Notes under the pieces: generated by a model
The model's input: only the letters and a program-made list of their open reading frames with translations
Told to the model about the DNA's origin: nothing
Database searches by the model: none
Made by a program: the position numbers and the translations under genes
Source: Welwitschia mirabilis
Lineage: Eukaryota > Gnetophyta > Gnetopsida > Welwitschiales
Assembly: GCA_051453625.1 (NCBI GenBank)
Contig: JBOZIK010000001.1
Coordinates: forward strand, 87,310,012 to 87,374,011
Reading direction: 5' to 3'
DNA length: 64,000 bases
In this document: positions 60,290-64,000 of the stretch, piece after piece
Position numbering within the stretch: position 1 is the first letter of the stretch
How the letters are laid out: each line of letters opens with the position of its first letter

Positions 60290-60940
60290 TTATGCAGTAT
60301 TGCACAACAAGCATTTATGTTGTTATCACTCATAGTTGAGGTAAATTATAATATGGCTTACATAGGAGACTCAGTGTTTAACTAGGTTTATATTTTTGAT
60401 AGGCACAGATGCAGATCATTTCATAGAGGAACAAGATGTATAATTTTGATAATGTGAAGTTTAAATAAGATATTCCCGATCAGAATTAGAGCATAATTAC
60501 TAAGCTAATTACAAGTGAATTCCAAGGTGTCCCAAATTAGTTAAAGGGATAGATTCATGTGATGAAGAGATGGATAACCTTAAATCAAAGAAAAATGCAT
60601 ACAACAGTAAGAGTTTAGATAAGAAAGGAAAAACAAGAATGTTTTAGTAGAAATTGATGCAAGCTTTAGTAATGGAGATAAATTCAACAGAATGAAGAGG
60701 AAATTGTTGAGTCTTCCTCTAGAATACAATAAAAGGAAGATGAAATTTGATATGATTTATAATAGTAATAAGTTATTAATAGAAAATATATTATTAATAG
60801 AAAGAAAATAATTGAGAAGAAGGTCAAATTATTTAAGAAGCTCCATATATTCATTTCTAAGAGTAATTACCCCTGATGTAATAAGGAAATGAATAGGGAG
60901 AAGGATAAAGGAGGAGTAGATGAATTTCATTTCATTTTTA
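60290..60940 (+). pseudogene. Unrecognised degenerate ORF
   Basis: The plus strand reads VKGIDSCDEEMDNLKSKKNA then YNSKSLDKKGKTRMF, two stops, and KLMQALVMEINSTE. This is a charged helical stretch that stands out from the surrounding noise. Family unknown. It may belong to another mobile element, as everything else here does. Confidence 0.3.
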
Positions 60941-63804
60941 AGCCTTGCAAATTTTAGAATCTATGAATTAACACTTGAATTTATAATGTCAAGCTTTCAT
61001 TGTGTCAAATGTTCTTGTTTCCTTTTGACTACTATTGGAAGCATATAGATGCATCCAGGTTATAGGAGAATTAATTACCTAAGGTAATTATTATTAGGTG
61101 AGGTAAGTTTTCTAGAGTGATTCTATAGAGATTTGTATTTGTATCATTCACATAATACATGTAAAACCTAAAGGCAGTGGCAAGGTAGTTAAGGTAAATA
61201 ATGCAAGTTAGATAAGCATAATAAAGTAGGAAGAAAAACTTACTATATATTGCTAGAGGAGTAGAAAGACGATTAAGTAAGATATTCATGGAAATTGTAT
61301 GAAATAGAAGACTTTATAGAATTATTAAAATGTTTAATTATAGCAAGTGATAAATATATGAGTACATTATTCTTTAGAAGAATGTGATCCTAGACTATCT
61401 AACCCAGCTTCATTTCAAAGCAGTGAATAACAAATAACTAATTAATTCATAATGGCTTATTGCACTTCAAAAATTCAATGATAAGGTACACATAATTTGA
61501 TTGAAAGGCATGTGATGAAATGTTCATATAGTATTTCCTTTAAAATCTACATTTAAGGAGCTAACAGAACCTTACTTATACAAGTTTCATTAATGATAGT
61601 TATATATGTTCCTCAATAAGTGGAATTTTTACTAAATTCTATTTAGTAAGCCTGTTAATCTAAAACCTTTAAATATCAAACAAATATCTTGTATTAAGGA
61701 TTTTTATCTTGTATTTTTTTAATGTGTAATAGTAATTTGTACAACCTAATGAAGTACTTGACAAAATAAAAGAATCATAGATGGTGGAAAATACAATGAA
61801 CTAAGAAGTAGCCTAGATTTTATAAATGAACGGATGCGCATGAGAGATGTATCAGTACTATAATTATGATGTTGGATTATGATAAAACAATAGTGAAAGG
61901 GATGTTTATCTCTTCACAAACAAGGAAAGAAAGGTTTCAAGTAGAAAAATTAAAAATAAGAGAGAAATCTTAACCAATAATGCACATTGAAATAAATCAT
62001 ACAGGAAGAGAAAAGAGAGATGAGGAAACGTTAAATTACAAATATACCTATATGTTATTTCTAGAGAATTCAAGGGTTTAATATTTCCTTTTCCATTGGA
62101 ATTCCAAATAATTTTCCTATTATTAAAATTGCAAGCAATTATTGATTACTAAGGATATTCCTATGGAGAAAGATAATTATTTTAAAATTGGCTATTATCA
62201 CTTGATAATTATTTAAATCTCTCCTCTCCTAGGAAGTACCTTATTTGTAATGCTAAGAGATCTACTTCTACCAACTATAATAATTAAAATGGATTAGCAT
62301 ATTTTCATTATAATTCTTTTGTTTCACATATATTTTAGTGGATTTTGCATTAATAGATAAGACTCTAAACTTATAAATAGGACACAACACTCTACATAAA
62401 ATATAAACTTTAGGAATACAACTCAATGCTATGATAACATCAAGAATTTTTATGGATGCTTTCATTAAAATAATCATATCATGATCTTTGTACTAGATAA
62501 TGCTTCATGTTCACTATTAGTGTAAGCAATAAGGATCACATAGATGCTACTTGCCTAATGTAGAGTTACTAATAGGACATTTGATTTACTACATCATATG
62601 CCAAGAAAAAAGATATTCATATTGATAAGATTTTTTGGATTTTTGGACTCAAGAAAAAAAAGCACTAAGAAACATAATAGAATTGGTATTATTGGTAATA
62701 GGACCATTTATGCAAATAATACACTCTTTTAATGGTTTTAAAAATATATCGTACACTCTTTTTATTACTATCTAAAGTGCCAACTTTGTCTTTTCCATAT
62801 AAGAGATTGAAATACAACTTTCTAGTTAACTTTCATTTTGTTCCTACTTTATAAGACTTTTGCTATAAATACCTAAGTTTTCTAAAAGCATCATAAGATC
62901 ATAATTTATGTTTATGCACATTTAGTAATCATAAAGGTTAAGAATGGAACAAATAAGCAAACTCTTAGAGGTCTTTAGAATTCTCATAAGAATATTTTTA
63001 AGATCCTTGCATGCATTTCACCTCTTCATATGCATAGCCTTCCTGTTGCCTCTATCTTGTGTCGTGACCATTACTTAACAAGAACCCACTGAGTACTTAT
63101 TTAAACATATTACTTTACAACTTTCTTTTAATAAAATAAAGTAGGTGGAAATGATGATAAGAATAGGGAAGAACAAGGGAGTTGTCTAATAGCCAAATTA
63201 ATATATGTGATTTTCTTCCAAAATAGATATTTACAAATATTTATTTTTTAGTGTCAGAATCTTACTTTCAAATATATCACTAAATGCTCCTAATTTGATT
63301 CCTCATGCTAATATTTATAGAATCATAGTGAAGATCCTTTTAGTGAGGTCTCTTCAAGCAAGGTAGGATTTGATAATTGAAATAAAGGTTGTGACTAGAA
63401 TTTAGTATCATAGTCTAATAAGCCTTCTTGTTGTTTAAGTTGAATTTATGATGATTGAAATTTGCATTAAAACAAGATGCTTTTTTTCTTCTTGACTTAT
63501 TTGGTGGTAATAGTTTACTATGATCCCTTAGAGAAAAATCATTTCAAGCTTCTATATTACAATAATCTTCAAATGTTGATAAAATAAGAAGTAAATCTTT
63601 GCTTTCTATAGTAACATGTTTAACATATTTCATCTCATCAAAATTGTTAATTCAAGAAGACAAAAAGGAATGACCTAAGACAAGTGAATAGTAGCAAAAT
63701 AGATGCTCAGTTAGCATTCAAACCTTTCTTTTTTTATCAAAGTATTCATTCTATCCTTATAACTATCTATGTTAAATCCATTTCTTAGAGAAGTACTATT
63801 GTAG
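60941..63804. other. Unassigned A+T-rich DNA before the last LTR
   Basis: Internal DNA of the gypsy element whose 5' LTR starts at 63805 is expected here on the minus strand. I could not read gag or pol. A 9-bp-arm palindrome (TAATTACCTAAGGTAATTA) lies near 61072. Confidence 0.3.
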
Positions 63805-64000
63805 TGCATATTTATGCAAATATTATGTTCTTTATTAATACCTATCAATCACAAATATATGCATAAATACAATACACTTATATAGATGGGAGTGGACTCG
63901 AGTATCATAATCCATCAAAGGTACTAGACAAGAAGAAAGAGAATTTCTTTTTACAAAGTAAAGGTTCAAAATAAAAATCAATAATGCAAGAAAAGTAAAC
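63805..64000 (-). repeat. Start of another gypsy LTR (E/F family), cut by window end
   Basis: It begins TGCATATTTATGCAAATATT and continues through AGATGGGAGTGGACTCGAGT and ATCATAATCC. It resembles the E LTR at its first bases and the F LTRs in the later words. A worn primer-site-like stretch ending ACTATTGTAG precedes it, as GATGTTGTAG does in E, so it is a 5' LTR of a minus-strand element. Confidence 0.7.

Noticed and set aside
1-64000. Organelle or bacterial origin because of the very high A+T content
   Set aside because: Nested plant-type LTR retrotransposons, tRNA-Met and tRNA-Asp primer sites and a LINE show nuclear plant DNA.

Overview
The window looks like a piece of a large flowering-plant nuclear genome. 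It is extremely A+T-rich, almost free of CpG and full of TAG/TGA stops where conserved retroelement proteins have Trp or Gln. I find no intact host gene, rRNA, tRNA or CRISPR array. Everything recognisable is decayed retrotransposon, consistent with old, heavily methylated (probably pericentromeric) heterochromatin. The species cannot be named from the sequence.

Layout. (1) 1-13.8 kb: a three-level nest. A Ty1/copia element (A, minus; only its 5' half is in the window) sits in the 3' LTR of a second copia element (B, minus, to 8929). B itself interrupts the pol gene of a plus-strand Ty3/gypsy element (G), whose RNase H and integrase resume at about 8.95-10.4 kb. A dispersed repeat (H1) with a SINE-like insertion and unassigned DNA follow. 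(2) 13.8-32 kb: a gypsy family primed by tRNA-Asp. Element F (13778-21353, two LTRs, no recognisable pol) adjoins element E (21354-26648: RT, protease, gag, 5' LTR). A second, truncated member, F2, lies at 28550-32042. (3) 33-52.4 kb: repeat H2, then copia element D (about 34950-52380) with about 2 kb LTRs. D's pol is split between integrase and RT by a complete copia element C (39299-48038; LTRs, PBS, near-match target duplication). C belongs to the same family as A. (4) 53.3-56.4 kb: an L1-type LINE ORF2 remnant (minus). (5) 56.5-64 kb: mostly unassigned A+T-rich DNA with small tandem repeats and one unrecognised pseudo-ORF. At 63805 a further tRNA-Asp-type gypsy LTR begins and runs off the window.

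Function and state. Most elements show lost catalytic residues or stops: protease DSG to HSG or DSE, RT to YIDH or FMDE, LINE FADD to FANE, integrase Asp or Glu replaced. None can be active. LTR promoters remain readable as TATA boxes at matching places in several copies.

The most useful observations are the nesting order, which predicts what lies left of the window; three assembly gaps that paralogue comparison shows to be wrongly sized or spurious; copia elements that share a gag lacking its usual N-terminal half; and repeated hairpin modules in the gypsy LTRs and leaders. I found no convincing new biological system.
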